64,000 nucleotides of DNA from Actinomucor elegans (taxonomy: Eukaryota; Mucoromycota; Mucoromycetes; Mucorales; Mucoraceae). Under the pieces are notes generated by a model that saw nothing but the letters and a program-made list of their open reading frames with translations, did not search any database and had not been told where the DNA came from. Location of the stretch: NCBI GenBank assembly GCA_026027325.1, contig JAMSLZ010000010.1:372001-436000 (forward strand), in the 5' to 3' direction. A program made the translations under genes and the position numbers. This document shows positions 1-11,884 of the stretch, piece by piece. Every line of letters begins with the position of its first letter. Within the stretch, counting starts at the first letter, position 1.

Positions 1-1
1 T

Positions 2-2375
2 GCTCTTTCCAAGTACGCCATTTACTGTACTGAACCCTTCCGTATCCCTTATGCTGGCCGTGTTGATGTCTGTTGTTTTGACAAGACTGGTACCTTGACT
101 GGTGAAGATCTTGTCTTTGAAGGTGTAGCCTATGCTGACACCAGTAAGCCTGTTACTGAATTATCTAAAGCTACTGAGGTACCTGATGCTACTCGCTGGG
201 TTTTATCCAGTGCTCATGCTTTGGTTGAACTTGAGGATGGTATCGTTGGTGATCCCATGGAAAAAGAAACACTTAAAGCTCTTGAATGGAATTTAGGACC
301 TAATGATACTGTATTCCCCAAGGGAGAAAAGCGGGGCCAAAGTTTGCAAATCCGTCGTCGTTATCAATTCTCATCTGCTTTGAAGCGTCAATCGTCTGTG
401 TCTACCTTGACACATCCTAGTTTCAATGCACCCAAGTCTTTTGTGGCTGTCAAAGGTGCTCCCGAGACCTTAAAAACCATGTATAGTACTGTTCCTGAAG
501 GCTATGTTGAAGCATACAGACATTTCACTCGCAAAGGAAGTCGTGTGTTGGCTCTTGGTTACAAATTCTTGGATCATCATCTTAGCACTAACGAAATCAA
601 CGATTTGCCTCGTGAATCTGCTGAATCTAATCTTATCTTTGCTGGTTTCATCGTCTTTACTTGTCCTTTGAAGGACGATGCTATTGAAGCTTTGAAGGAA
701 CTGAACGAATCTTCTCATCGTTGTATTATGATTACCGGAGATAATCCTCTTACTGCCTGTGCCGTTGCTCGTGAAGTTGCTATTATTGAACGCGATGTAT
801 TGATTGTCGACCGTGATGAATCGCGCAAGGATAACAAGGTTCTCTTCCACAGTATTGATGAGTCGTACCGTGTTGAATTTACTCCTGGAGAGCCTTTGAA
901 CAAGACACTTTTGGATCAGTACGATCTCTGTTTGACTGGTTCTGCCATGTCTCAATTTATGCCCCACAAGGACAATATGAACATGATCTTGGAACATACT
1001 TGGGTTTATGCTCGTGTATCTCCTTCTCAAAAGGAATACTTATTAACAGGACTCAAGGATTTGGGTTATACTACTTTGATGGCTGGTGATGGTACAAATG
1101 ATGTAGGTGCATTGAAGCAAGCTCATATTGGTGTTGCCCTCTTGGATGGTACACCCGAGGATCTGCAAAAGATTGCTGAACGTCAACGTATTGAACGTAT
1201 GAAGGCCATGTATGAACAGCAAAAGAGTATTTCTGCTCGTTTCAACCAACCTCCTCCACCTCCTCCACCTGCTATTGCCCATCTTTACCCTGAATTCGCT
1301 GCTCAATTGCAACAACAACAGAATCAAAACTTGACTCCTGCTCAAAGACGCCAATTGGAACAAAAGAAGAAGATTGAAGAGGCTACCCAAAAGATGATGG
1401 AAGGCATGGATATGGAAGAGCCACCTACGATCAAGTTTGGTGATGCTTCTGTTGCTGCCCCTTTCACTTCCAAGCTTCGTAATGTTACATCAAGTAAGTT
1501 TATTGTGTAAAAAAAAAAAAAAGTGCTCTGGCCCAATCTAACACACTACTCTATAGTCAATAATATCATTCGTCAAGGCCGTTGTACACTTGTAGCTACA
1601 ATTCAAATGTACAAGATTTTAGCTTTGAATTGTTTGATTTCTGCCTATAGTTTGTCTGTATTGTATCTTGATGGTATCAAGTTTGGTGATCTTCAAGTCA
1701 CCATTTCTGGTATGTTGATGGCTGTCTGTTTCCTTTGTATTTCCAGAGGCAAGCCTCTTCAAAAACTGTCTAAGGAGCGTCCTCAACCCAATATTTTTAA
1801 TCCTTATATCATCTTGTCCGTCTTGGGTCAATTCACTATTCACATTGTATCTTTGATCTATATCAATGCACTTGCCAAGTCTTTAGAACCGTAAGTTTTC
1901 AGTTATTTATTGAATTCTGTTAATAACATTTGATATATAGACCAAAGGAAGTTGATTTGGAAGGTGAATTCGAACCTAGTTTGTTAAACAGCGCTGTTTA
2001 CCTCATTCAGTTATCCATGCAAGTATCTACTTTTGCCATCAATTATCAAGGCTATCCTTTCCGTGAACGTATTCAAGATAACAAGGCATTGTATTATGGC
2101 TTGATGTCCGTTGGAGGTGTTGCATTGGCTGGTGCTACCGAGTTATGGCCTGAAGTCAATGACCAACTCAAATTGGTTCGTTTCCCTGGTTCTGTAAGTA
2201 ATTGTACTATTTACTTTTATGCTCTAGTCTAACTATTTGGTTCTTTTAGTTCCGCTACAAGCTGACATTGTGTATGATTCTTGATTTCGGTATTGCTTAT
2301 GGTATTGAAAAGGTCACCAAGTACTTGTTTGCTGATAACCGTGCCAAAGCTATTGCTAGAAGAGCTACAGATTAG
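2..2375 (+). CDS. spf1: P5A-type ATPase (Spf1/ATP13A1 family), 3' part
   Basis: Endoplasmic-reticulum P5A-ATPase, which in yeast and animals extracts mis-targeted transmembrane helices. The gene enters from the left edge and is already open at base 2. Exons read as 2-1493, 1557-1890, 1941-2193 and 2250-2375; all junctions keep frame and give 734 residues. Visible motifs are the phosphorylation loop DKTGTLT (about 77-97), MITGDNP in the hinge, and MAGDGTNDVGALKQA (about 1079-1123). After this come a proline run (PPPPPPP), a Gln-rich charged linker, the conserved INNIIRQGRCTLV stretch, and hydrophobic C-terminal segments. Intron 1 starts with a normal GTAAGT donor and contains an A13 run. The N-terminal half, including the first membrane helices, lies outside the window. 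Family assignment is firm; substrate role is from the family. Confidence 0.95.
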
Positions 2376-2399
2376 ATTAATATATGTATAAAAAAGTTG

Positions 2400-2431
<32 letters not shown>

Positions 2432-2777
2432 GCAGAAAGACTTAGTTTGAAATGTCATGTTATACACATATGCATCTATCCAATCCCGCATCTATTCACA
2501 GTTTCATGTATATAGGGTATTAGACTATAATACTACTTGATCGTCCACCAAAACATATAAATCGAGCTGTATGGTTCCACAGCCTATTCAGGATCAGCTA
2601 ATGTTGTAATAAGCACAGTCCATGTTTGTGTAATATGGTAATTAAGCTCTTTGGAACATATTTCCAAGCCACTAAATAAGCCAGTGCTTGAAGGGTTTTT
2701 TTCCTTATCATTATATACATATATATATATTGTATGCACGTTGCTTTTCTTCTTTCTTTCTCTTTTTCACTTTTACC

Positions 2778-2966
2778 ATGTCCTTTGATAGCTTAAAATC
2801 TATTGTATCTGATTCAATAAATTTTGTTTGTCAAGGTCGAGGAAAGAATTATTGTCTTGTTCACCGAAGATACTTTGAGACAAGCTGGTGTCCTGATTGC
2901 GGTCGAAGTAAGTAAATGAAGCAAGATGTCGACTAAACTAATGTCTTGTCTATTTTAGTGTCTTAA
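2778..2966 (+). CDS. small spliced Cys-rich protein, 45 aa, unknown
   Basis: I do not recognise a family. The ATG at 2778 follows a TATATATA stretch and a pyrimidine-rich leader typical of expressed genes here. Exon 1 is 2778-2907, the intron has a perfect GTAAGT donor and ends TATTTTAG, and a very short second exon (2959-2966) adds Met-Ser and a stop. The product has a C-x7-C-x2-H-x8-C-x2-C spacing ending CPDCGR, which could bind one zinc ion. If the intron is retained the frame ends two codons after the donor (RSK), so both isoforms are nearly the same length. Confidence is moderate because the protein is so short. Confidence 0.45.
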
Positions 2967-3235
2967 AACAACAATAATAACCAACAAAAATTGTAACATA
3001 TGACGAACTTTTTTTTATACCTTGAACTGCTATCCCTCCAAAATACCTTATCTCACATGTGATTTCCTTGTAACGTCTTGCGAAAAAGAAAAGAACCTCC
3101 CCATGTAACTATTCCTACTATGATAATAATAAAAAGTACTTTTGCTTTTCTTGCTGTCTGAAATGGGTCCTTTTCCCAGTTACACTAACTGTTTTTCATC
3201 TCCAATTTGAAATTTCTATAATAGTAAGCATCTGG

Positions 3236-3274
<39 letters not shown>

Positions 3275-4736
3275 GCTAAATCACAAACTACATCATTGCA
3301 ACAATGAATGTGTATTGGGTTTTGTAACTATTCAGAAACAGTTCCTATTAAAAAGGAATATTTACCATCAAAATCTTTTATGCTTTGCATTCCACCACAG
3401 AATTGATGGCAAAGAGCAATATACATATAGAACGTTGGTCTGCAAGTTATTAATAGCAGGTTGCTCCCATAATACAAATACTGTTCCCAAATTTTGAATG
3501 TAGTACCTTTTATTCAGTGGTATATTATAGCACGACAATCGATACAGAATTACGCGATGTATGGCCAAGAGTTTGCTCATTTTTAGCTTGTATGACATGT
3601 CCTTGTTATCTGATTACCATCAGGTTAGACTTTTATTCCATCTTTCGATAAGGGAAAAAAGCCTATATATTAAGAGTGTATTATTAGCAGAATTTTCTTT
3701 ATAATACTATAGAATGATGTTTATTAGGGTGTTGGTATGGTATATTTTACTCTGCTTTGCCACTGCCAATCAAATTTATATAGTAGCAATAAAAAATGCG
3801 TAAAGGAACAAACTTGAATTATTAGTTAAACCTCTAAGAAAATAACATTTAATATGCCGTTAAAAAAATAATGCAAAGATATATCCCTTATAAACTGTTA
3901 TTGCTAGGAATTCTAGATGAGCCATAGATGATCGAAAATGGTTCAATCCCGTTCATCAATAACATCATCTCGCTTCATTTAGGAAAAGTCAAATTGTTGG
4001 AACTTTATAAATACAATTGTGTCTCATGTAGTTTAGATGGTAGCATCACTATAAAATAATATATGAGGCGCTGTTTTATTGTAGATTTTCTTTAATTATA
4101 AAGCATGCCTCCGAAAGTTATTCTCAATCTCATACAAATAGAGATACGAAAATTAAAAAATGATGTCTATGATATTGGCTTTTTTTTTTAACCACTCTAA
4201 ATTCATCAATATATGTTACATATAATTAGTAGCTCATGTTCAAAATAATCTGATGTATCTATCAAAACCTACACTTTACTACATTGCAATGAATATACTC
4301 TATTCGCTAAAGATAAGCGCTAAATCACATGCATACTTTGTAATAGTACCTGCCCATTATTAGATCTTTCTACTGATCCCGGTCAAAAGTCCCATCAGAT
4401 CGGTAGTTCATGTTCAGAGCAGCCTACTGTATCTGACAAGTCATCTAGTCTAATATATTGCTTTCATCAACACATAATATATAGCCCACATGAGTCTATG
4501 ACGATGTTTTTTTCTTCCTTTCACTAATCCTCAGGCTTTATTGGTCATGATAAAAGCGAAAAACCATTTTCTTGACTATATAACGTGAATGAAAAGAACG
4601 CGGTCATATATTCTTGTAGTATAATGCATTGTGTATAGCCAATTTCTCTTGCATGCATATTTGAACTCTGTTGGGTTTGAAAAAAAAGCGCCAATCAGTA
4701 AATAAATAAATGGGTCAAGCCATAGTTCCGCCTGCA

Positions 4737-4775
<39 letters not shown>

Positions 4776-4849
4776 AAATTGCTGTAAACGTCATCACAAA
4801 AAAAAACTAAGCAGGAAATTAAATACGAATTTTACTTTTCAGCACAAGT
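2967..4849. other. gene-free AT-rich stretch with two long poly(T) runs
   Basis: No gene supported. The stretch contains poly(T) runs of about 35 nt (3239-3273) and 36 nt (4739-4774). ORFs of 60-76 codons here show no motif and are probably chance. The poly(T) runs could be tails of minus-strand retro-insertions, but no element body is recognisable next to them. Confidence 0.6.
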
Positions 4850-4903
4850 AATGTGCATATATTTACTCAGGCATTTTTTGCTGATTGTTAAAGAGGGCAA
4901 CAA

Positions 4904-5146
4904 CCAATTCTTATTAGTAGCCCAGCTATACTGCTCCATTACACATGCCATCTTATTCCTTGGTTATACTATAACTCAAGGTTGGAACGGAGAGCTATAG
5001 GATAGTTGGCCGAACGTTTGAAGGGTATAGATCTTGTTCAGCTTCTAGGACTAATGCTATAAAAAGGAGTGAAATCCTAGCACTCGGACTAGCAAGTATG
5101 GTAGGATGGCATTCCGAACTTGATATGTTGTTTGCAAAGTAAGCAG
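4904..5146. repeat. representative 243-bp satellite unit
   Basis: First full unit of the array. Recurring variable positions include CCCAG/CTCAG near the start, TTACAC/TTGCAC, TATAC/TATGC, CGTTTG/CATTTG and GCTATAAAA/GCCATAAAA/GCTATGAAA. Each unit holds ATGCCATCTTA near offset 43 and TAGGATGGCAT near offset 205, which are complementary over 11 positions (one G-T wobble). It also holds a small hairpin, AGGAGTGAAATCCT. Unit junctions alternate between GCAAAGTAAGCAG and GCAAAAAAAAACAA types. Confidence 0.9.
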
Positions 5147-5389
5147 CCAATTCTTATTAGTAGCCCAGCTATACTGCTCCATTGCACATGCCATCTTATT
5201 CCTTGGTTATGCTATAACTCAAGGTTGGAACGGAGAGCTATAGGATAGTTGGCCGAACATTTGAAGGGTATAGATCTTGTTCAGCTTCTAGGACTAATGC
5301 CATAAAAAGGAGTGAAATCCTGGTACTCGGACTAGCAAGTATGGTAGGATGGCATTCCGAACTTGATATGTTGTTTACAAACACCGTTC

Positions 5390-5528
5390 TCTATTATATT
5401 ATCTGTTTTATGAAAAGGTCAGGTTGACATAGCCGTGTATTATTTACATGTCGATTAACGTTATTTTATAGTGCATATATTTACTCAGGCATTTTTTGCA
5501 ATTTGCTGATTATTGAAGAAGGCAACAA
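5390..5528. repeat. 139-bp inter-block spacer of the satellite (first of eight)
   Basis: Starts just after TTGATATGTTGTTT with the text ACAAACACCGTTCTC and ends GAAGAAGGCAACAA. Further copies lie at about 6259-6397, 6884-7022, 7753-7891, 8378-8516, 9490-9628, 10115-10253 and 10740-10878. In all eight cases the distance from the preceding unit start to the next unit start is exactly 382 bp, so the spacer is as length-conserved as the units. Its sequence is unrelated to the unit. Confidence 0.92.
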
Positions 5529-8500
5529 CCAATTCTTATTAGTAGCCCAGCTATACTGCTCCATTACACATGCCATCTTATTCCTTGGTTATGCTATAAC
5601 TCAAGGTTGGAACGGAGAGCTATAGGATAGTTGGCCGAACGTTTGAAGGGTATAGATCTTGTTCAGCTTCTAGGACTAATGCCATAAAAAGGAGTGAAAT
5701 CCTGGTACTCGGACTAGCAAGTATGGTAGGATGGCATTCCGAACTTGATATGTTGTTTGCAAAGTAAGCAGCCAATTCTTATTAGTAGCTCAGCTATACT
5801 GCTCCATTGCACATGCCATCTTATTCCTTGGTTATGCTATAACTCAAGGTTGGAACGGAGAGCTATAGGATAGTTGGCCGAACGTTTGAAGGGTATAGAT
5901 CTTGTTCAGCTTCTAGGACTAATGCCATAAAAAGGAGTGAAATCCTGGTACTCGGACTAGCAAGTATGGTAGGATGGCATTCCGAACTTGATATGTTGTT
6001 TGCAAAAAAAAACAACCAATTCTTATTAGTAGCTCAGCTATACTGCTCCATTGCACATGCCATCTTATTCCTTGGTTATACTATAACTCAAGGTTGGAAC
6101 GGAGAGCTATAGGATAGTTGGCCGAACGTTTGAAGGGTATAGATCTTGTTCAGCTTCTAGGACTAATGCCATAAAAAGGAGTGAAATCCTGGCACTCGGA
6201 CTAGCAAGTATGGTAGGATGGCATTCCGAACTTGATATGTTGTTTACAAACACCGTTCTCTATTATATTATCTGTTTTATGAAAAGGTCAGGTTGACATA
6301 GCCGTGTATTATTTACATGTCGATTAACGTTATTTTATAGTGCATATATTTACTCAGGCATTTTTTGCAATTTGCTGATTATTGAAGAAGGCAACAACCA
6401 ATTCTTATTAGTAGCCCAGCTATACTGCTCCATTACACATGCCATCTTATTCCTTGGTTATGCTATAACTCAAGGTTGGAACGGAGAGCTATAGGATAGT
6501 TGGCCGAACATTTGAAGGGTATAGATCTTGTTCAGCTTCTAGGACTAATGCTATGAAAAGGAGTGAAATCCTGGCACTCGGACTAGCAAGTATGGTAGGA
6601 TGGCATTCCGAACTTGATATGTTGTTTGCAAAGTAAGCAGCCAATTCTTATTAGTAGCTCAGCTATACTGCTCCATTGCACATGCCATCTTATTCCTTGG
6701 TTATACTATAACTCAAGGTTGGAACGGAGAGCTATAGGATAGTTGGCCGAACATTTGAAGGGTATAGATCTTGTTCAGCTTCTAGGACTAATGCTATGAA
6801 AAGGAGTGAAATCCTGGCACTCGGACTAGCAAGTATGGTAGGATGGCATTCCGAACTTGATATGTTGTTTACAAACACCGTTCTCTATTATATTATCTGT
6901 TTTATGAAAAGGTCAGGTTGACATAGCCGTGTATTATTTACATGTCGATTAACGTTATTTTATAGTGCATATATTTACTCAGGCATTTTTTGCAATTTGC
7001 TGATTATTGAAGAAGGCAACAACCAATTCTTATTAGTAGCCCAGCTATACTGCTCCATTACACATGCCATCTTATTCCTTGGTTATACTATAACTCAAGG
7101 TTGGAACGGAGAGCTATAGGATAGTTGGCCGAACATTTGAAGGGTATAGATCTTGTTCAGCTTCTAGGACTAATGCCATAAAAAGGAGTGAAATCCTGGT
7201 ACTCGGACTAGCAAGTATGGTAGGATGGCATTCCGAACTTGATATGTTGTTTGCAAAGTAAGCAGCCAATTCTTATTAGTAGCTCAGCTATACTGCTCCA
7301 TTGCACATGCCATCTTATTCCTTGGTTATGCTATAACTCAAGGTTGGAACGGAGAGCTATAGGATAGTTGGCCGAACGTTTGAAGGGTATAGATCTTGTT
7401 CAGCTTCTAGGACTAATGCCATAAAAAGGAGTGAAATCCTGGTACTCGGACTAGCAAGTATGGTAGGATGGCATTCCGAACTTGATATGTTGCTTGCAAA
7501 AAAAAACAACCAATTCTTATTAGTAGCTCAGCTATACTGCTCCATTGCACATGCCATCTTATTCCTTGGTTATACTATAACTCAAGGTTGGAACGGAGAG
7601 CTATAGGATAGTTGGCCGAACGTTTGAAGGGTATAGATCTTGTTCAGCTTCTAGGACTAATGCCATAAAAAGGAGTGAAATCCTGGCACTCGGACTAGCA
7701 AGTATGGTAGGATGGCATTCCGAACTTGATATGTTGTTTACAAACACCGTTCTCTATTATATTATCTGTTTTATGAAAAGGTCAGGTTGACATAGCCGTG
7801 TATTATTTACATGTCGATTAACGTTATTTTATAGTGCATATATTTACTCAGGCATTTTTTGCAATTTGCTGATTATTGAAGAAGGCAACAACCAATTCTT
7901 ATTAGTAGCCCAGCTATACTGCTCCATTACACATGCCATCTTATTCCTTGGTTATGCTATAACTCAAGGTTGGAACGGAGAGCTATAGGATAGTTGGCCG
8001 AACATTTGAAGGGTATAGATCTTGTTCAGCTTCTAGGACTAATGCCATAAAAAGGAGTGAAATCCTGGTACTCGGACTAGCAAGTATGGTAGGATGGCAT
8101 TCCGAACTTGATATGTTGTTTGCAAAGTAAGCAGCCAATTCTTATTAGTAGCTCAGCTATACTGCTCCATTGCACATGCCATCTTATTCCTTGGTTATAC
8201 TATAACTCAAGGTTGGAACGGAGAGCTATAGGATAGTTGGCCGAACATTTGAAGGGTATAGATCTTGTTCAGCTTCTAGGACTAATGCTATGAAAAGGAG
8301 TGAAATCCTGGCACTCGGACTAGCAAGTATGGTAGGATGGCATTCCGAACTTGATATGTTGTTTACAAACACCGTTCTCTATTATATTATCTGTTTTATG
8401 AAAAGGTCAGGTTGACATAGCCGTGTATTATTTACATGTCGATTAACGTTATTTTATAGTGCATATATTTACTCAGGCATTTTTTGCAATTTGCTGATTA

Positions 8501-11103
8501 TTGAAGAAGGCAACAACCAATTCTTATTAGTAGCCCAGCTATACTGCTCCATTACACATGCCATCTTATTCCTTGGTTATACTATAACTCAAGGTTGGAA
8601 CGGAGAGCTATAGGATAGTTGGCCGAACATTTGAAGGGTATAGATCTTGTTCAGCTTCTAGGACTAATGCCATAAAAAGGAGTGAAATCCTGGTACTCGG
8701 ACTAGCAAGTATGGTAGGATGGCATTCCGAACTTGATATGTTGTTTGCAAAGTAAGCAGCCAATTCTTATTAGTAGCTCAGCTATACTGCTCCATTGCAC
8801 ATGCCATCTTATTCCTTGGTTATGCTATAACTCAAGGTTGGAACGGAGAGCTATAGGATAGTTGGCCGAACGTTTGAAGGGTATAGATCTTGTTCAGCTT
8901 CTAGGACTAATGCCATAAAAAGGAGTGAAATCCTGGTACTCGGACTAGCAAGTATGGTAGGATGGCATTCCGAACTTGATATGTTGTTTGCAAAGTAAGC
9001 AGCCAATTCTTATTAGTAGCTCAGCTATACTGCTCCATTGCACATGCCATCTTATTCCTTGGTTATGCTATAACTCAAGGTTGGAACGGAGAGCTATAGG
9101 ATAGTTGGCCGAACGTTTGAAGGGTATAGATCTTGTTCAGCTTCTAGGACTAATGCCATAAAAAGGAGTGAAATCCTGGTACTCGGACTAGCAAGTATGG
9201 TAGGATGGCATTCCGAACTTGATATGTTGTTTGCAAAAAAAAACAACCAATTCTTATTAGTAGCTCAGCTATACTGCTCCATTGCACATGCCATCTTATT
9301 CCTTGGTTATACTATAACTCAAGGTTGGAACGGAGAGCTATAGGATAGTTGGCCGAACGTTTGAAGGGTATAGATCTTGTTCAGCTTCTAGGACTAATGC
9401 CATAAAAAGGAGTGAAATCCTGGCACTCGGACTAGCAAGTATGGTAGGATGGCATTCCGAACTTGATATGTTGTTTACAAACACCGTTCTCTATTATATT
9501 ATCTGTTTTATGAAAAGGTCAGGTTGACATAGCCGTGTATTATTTACATGTCGATTAACGTTATTTTATAGTGCATATATTTACTCAGGCATTTTTTGCA
9601 ATTTGCTGATTATTGAAGAAGGCAACAACCAATTCTTATTAGTAGCCCAGCTATACTGCTCCATTGCACATGCCATCTTATTCCTTGGTTATGCTATAAC
9701 TCAAGGTTGGAACGGAGAGCTATAGGATAGTTGGCCGAACGTTTGAAGGGTATAGATCTTGTTCAGCTTCTAGGACTAATGCCATAAAAAGGAGTGAAAT
9801 CCTGGTACTCGGACTAGCAAGTATGGTAGGATGGCATTCCGAACTTGATATGTTGCTTGCAAAAAAAACAACCAATTCTTATTAGTAGCTCAGCTATACT
9901 GCTCCATTGCACATGCCATCTTATTCCTTGGTTATACTATAACTCAAGGTTGGAACGGAGAGCTATAGGATAGTTGGCCGAACATTTGAAGGGTATAGAT
10001 CTTGTTCAGCTTCTAGGACTAATGCCATAAAAAGGAGTGAAATCCTGGCACTCGGACTAGTAAGTATGGTAGGATGGCATTCCGAACTTGATATGTTGTT
10101 TACAAGCACCGTTCTCTATTATATTATCTGTTTTATGAAAAGGTCAGGTTGACATAGCCGTGTATTATTTACATGTCGATTAACGTTATTTTATAGTGCA
10201 TATATTTACTCAGGCATTTTTTGCAATTTGCTGATTATTGAAGAAGGCAACAACCAATTCTTATTAGTAGCCCAGCTATACTGCTCCATTACACATGCCA
10301 TCTTATTCCTTGGTTATGCTATAACTCAAGGTTGGAACGGAGAGCTATAGGATAGTTGGCCGAACATTTGAAGGGTATAGATCTTGTTCAGCTTCTAGGA
10401 CTAATGCTATGAAAAGGAGTGAAATCCTGGCACTCGGACTAGCAAGTATGGTAGGATGGCATTCCGAACTTGATATGTTGTTTGCAAAGTAAGCAGCCAA
10501 TTCTTATTAGTAGCTCAGCTATACTGCTCCATTGCACATGCCATCTTATTCCTTGGTTATACTATAACTCAAGGTTGGAACGGAGAGCTATAGGATAGTT
10601 GGCCGAACATTTGAAGGGTATAGATCTTGTTCAGCTTCTAGGACTAATGCTATGAAAAGGAGTGAAATCCTGGCACTCGGACTAGCAAGTATGGTAGGAT
10701 GGCATTCCGAACTTGATATGTTGTTTACAAACACCGTTCTCTATTATATTATCTGTTTTATGAAAAGGTCAGGTTGACATAGCCGTGTATTATTTACATG
10801 TCGATTAACGTTATTTTATAGTGCATATATTTACTCAGGCATTTTTTGCAATTTGCTGATTATTGAAGAAGGCAACAACCAATTCTTATTAGTAGCCCAG
10901 CTATACTGCTCCATTACACATGCCATCTTATTCCTTGGTTATGCTATAACTCAAGGTTGGAACGGAGAGCTATAGGATAGTTGGCCGAACGTTTGAAGGG
11001 TATAGATCTTGTTCAGCTTCTAGGACTAATGCCATAAAAAGGAGTGAAATCCTGGTACTCGGACTAGCAAGTATGGTAGGATGGCATTCCGAACTTGATA
11101 TGC

Positions 11104-11519
11104 TGCTTATTCCTCTGTTTTAAAGCTCAAGAAGCTCGGTGTTCCTTTACAATCCATAGTCTCATCGCTGTAAACGCTCATGATTACATTAATAAGGGAA
11201 TACTATCCCGGCCACTCCTCGGCGCTAATCCTGGTCCACCCTTTTGGTTATTGTCCCTGGTCTTCATATATGCAGCCAACTTCGTTCCTAGTAAATCGTA
11301 TTATGAATTTAGAATCAAGCACCAATTGCGAAAAGTATATAAAAGGTACATTTTATTACCTTTTGGCCAGTAAATCAATTCTTGGTCTGTAATAAAACCT
11401 ATCAACTGTTTTAAATGTACTTTTTTGTCTCTTATTTTCTATCTACCACATTCACAAAGCTGTAAAAATTGAGTGAATCAGTTAGAACCATTTTATGGGA
11501 TTTTATTGATTTATAATGT
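11104..11519. other. junction between satellite and LINE remnant, no gene
   Basis: The last satellite unit stops abruptly and is followed by somewhat GC-richer DNA containing a 92-codon plus-strand frame with no recognisable motif, then AT-rich sequence. I see no poly(A) tail or obvious target-site duplication at the LINE 3' side. Confidence 0.5.
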
Positions 11520-11884
11520 TATGTTATTCTTCTTGGAATTCAGCTTGTAAAATATGTGGATGGTCTTTCAACGGTGGTAGTTTGGCTAAATGAAGGATTA
11601 CCTTGGTAGAACTACGAGAATGGCCACCATAAATCTTTTGTAAATATTGGTCCTGAGCATCTTCAAGAATCTTAAGTTGGGCAGCAGAAAGGTTGTTGGT
11701 TGCCGAGCCATATTCCAGTTGTAGGAGGATTATATTTGCGTAAAATTTAGTGGATAACAATCGACTAGGTCAGAGGCATTGACTTCAATGGATGGCATTG
11801 AATGTAGAGTGTTCAAAGCTTTGGTGATATTGTTATGTATTAGCTATTGCGCATTCAACAAACTACCTGGGTTGAAGTGCACAC

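Larger units (their letters stand above)
4850..11103. repeat. satellite array with higher-order organisation (21 units, 8 spacers)
   Basis: Twenty-one head-to-tail units of 243-244 bp, each starting CCAATTCTTATTAGTAG, begin at 4904, 5147, 5529, 5772, 6016, 6398, 6641, 7023, 7266, 7510, 7892, 8135, 8517, 8760, 9003, 9247, 9629, 9872, 10254, 10497 and 10879. A distinct 139-bp spacer follows units 2, 5, 7, 10, 12, 16, 18 and 20, giving blocks of 2-3-2-3-2-4-2-2-1 units. Dimer blocks are exactly 625 bp, trimers 869 bp and the tetramer 1112 bp. A degenerate spacer tail (about 4850-4903) opens the array, and the last unit breaks off near 11103. Units differ by a few recurring substitutions shared between blocks, so homogenisation is recent. 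There is no long ORF. Centromeric, heterochromatic or RNA roles are all possible; none is shown by sequence alone. Confidence 0.97.

Noticed and set aside
470..1030. 186-codon minus-strand ORF inside the P5A-ATPase gene
   Set aside because: It is antisense to a strongly conserved P-type ATPase frame and shows no motif; a shadow ORF.
3900..3960. tRNA gene suggested by GGTTCAATCCC with a 5-bp T-arm-like stem
   Set aside because: No A-box, no D-arm or anticodon arm in the right place, and the acceptor stem pairs only over five bases.
4850..11103. CRISPR-like array or 5S rRNA/snRNA gene cluster
   Set aside because: Units are 243 bp and nearly identical with one constant spacer, not short repeats with unique spacers. 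The unit matches no part of 5S rRNA or U1-U6 snRNAs that I can recognise.
11095..11373. 92-codon plus-strand ORF at the satellite edge
   Set aside because: It begins inside the last satellite unit, has no recognisable motif or leader, and lies in transposon-rich DNA.
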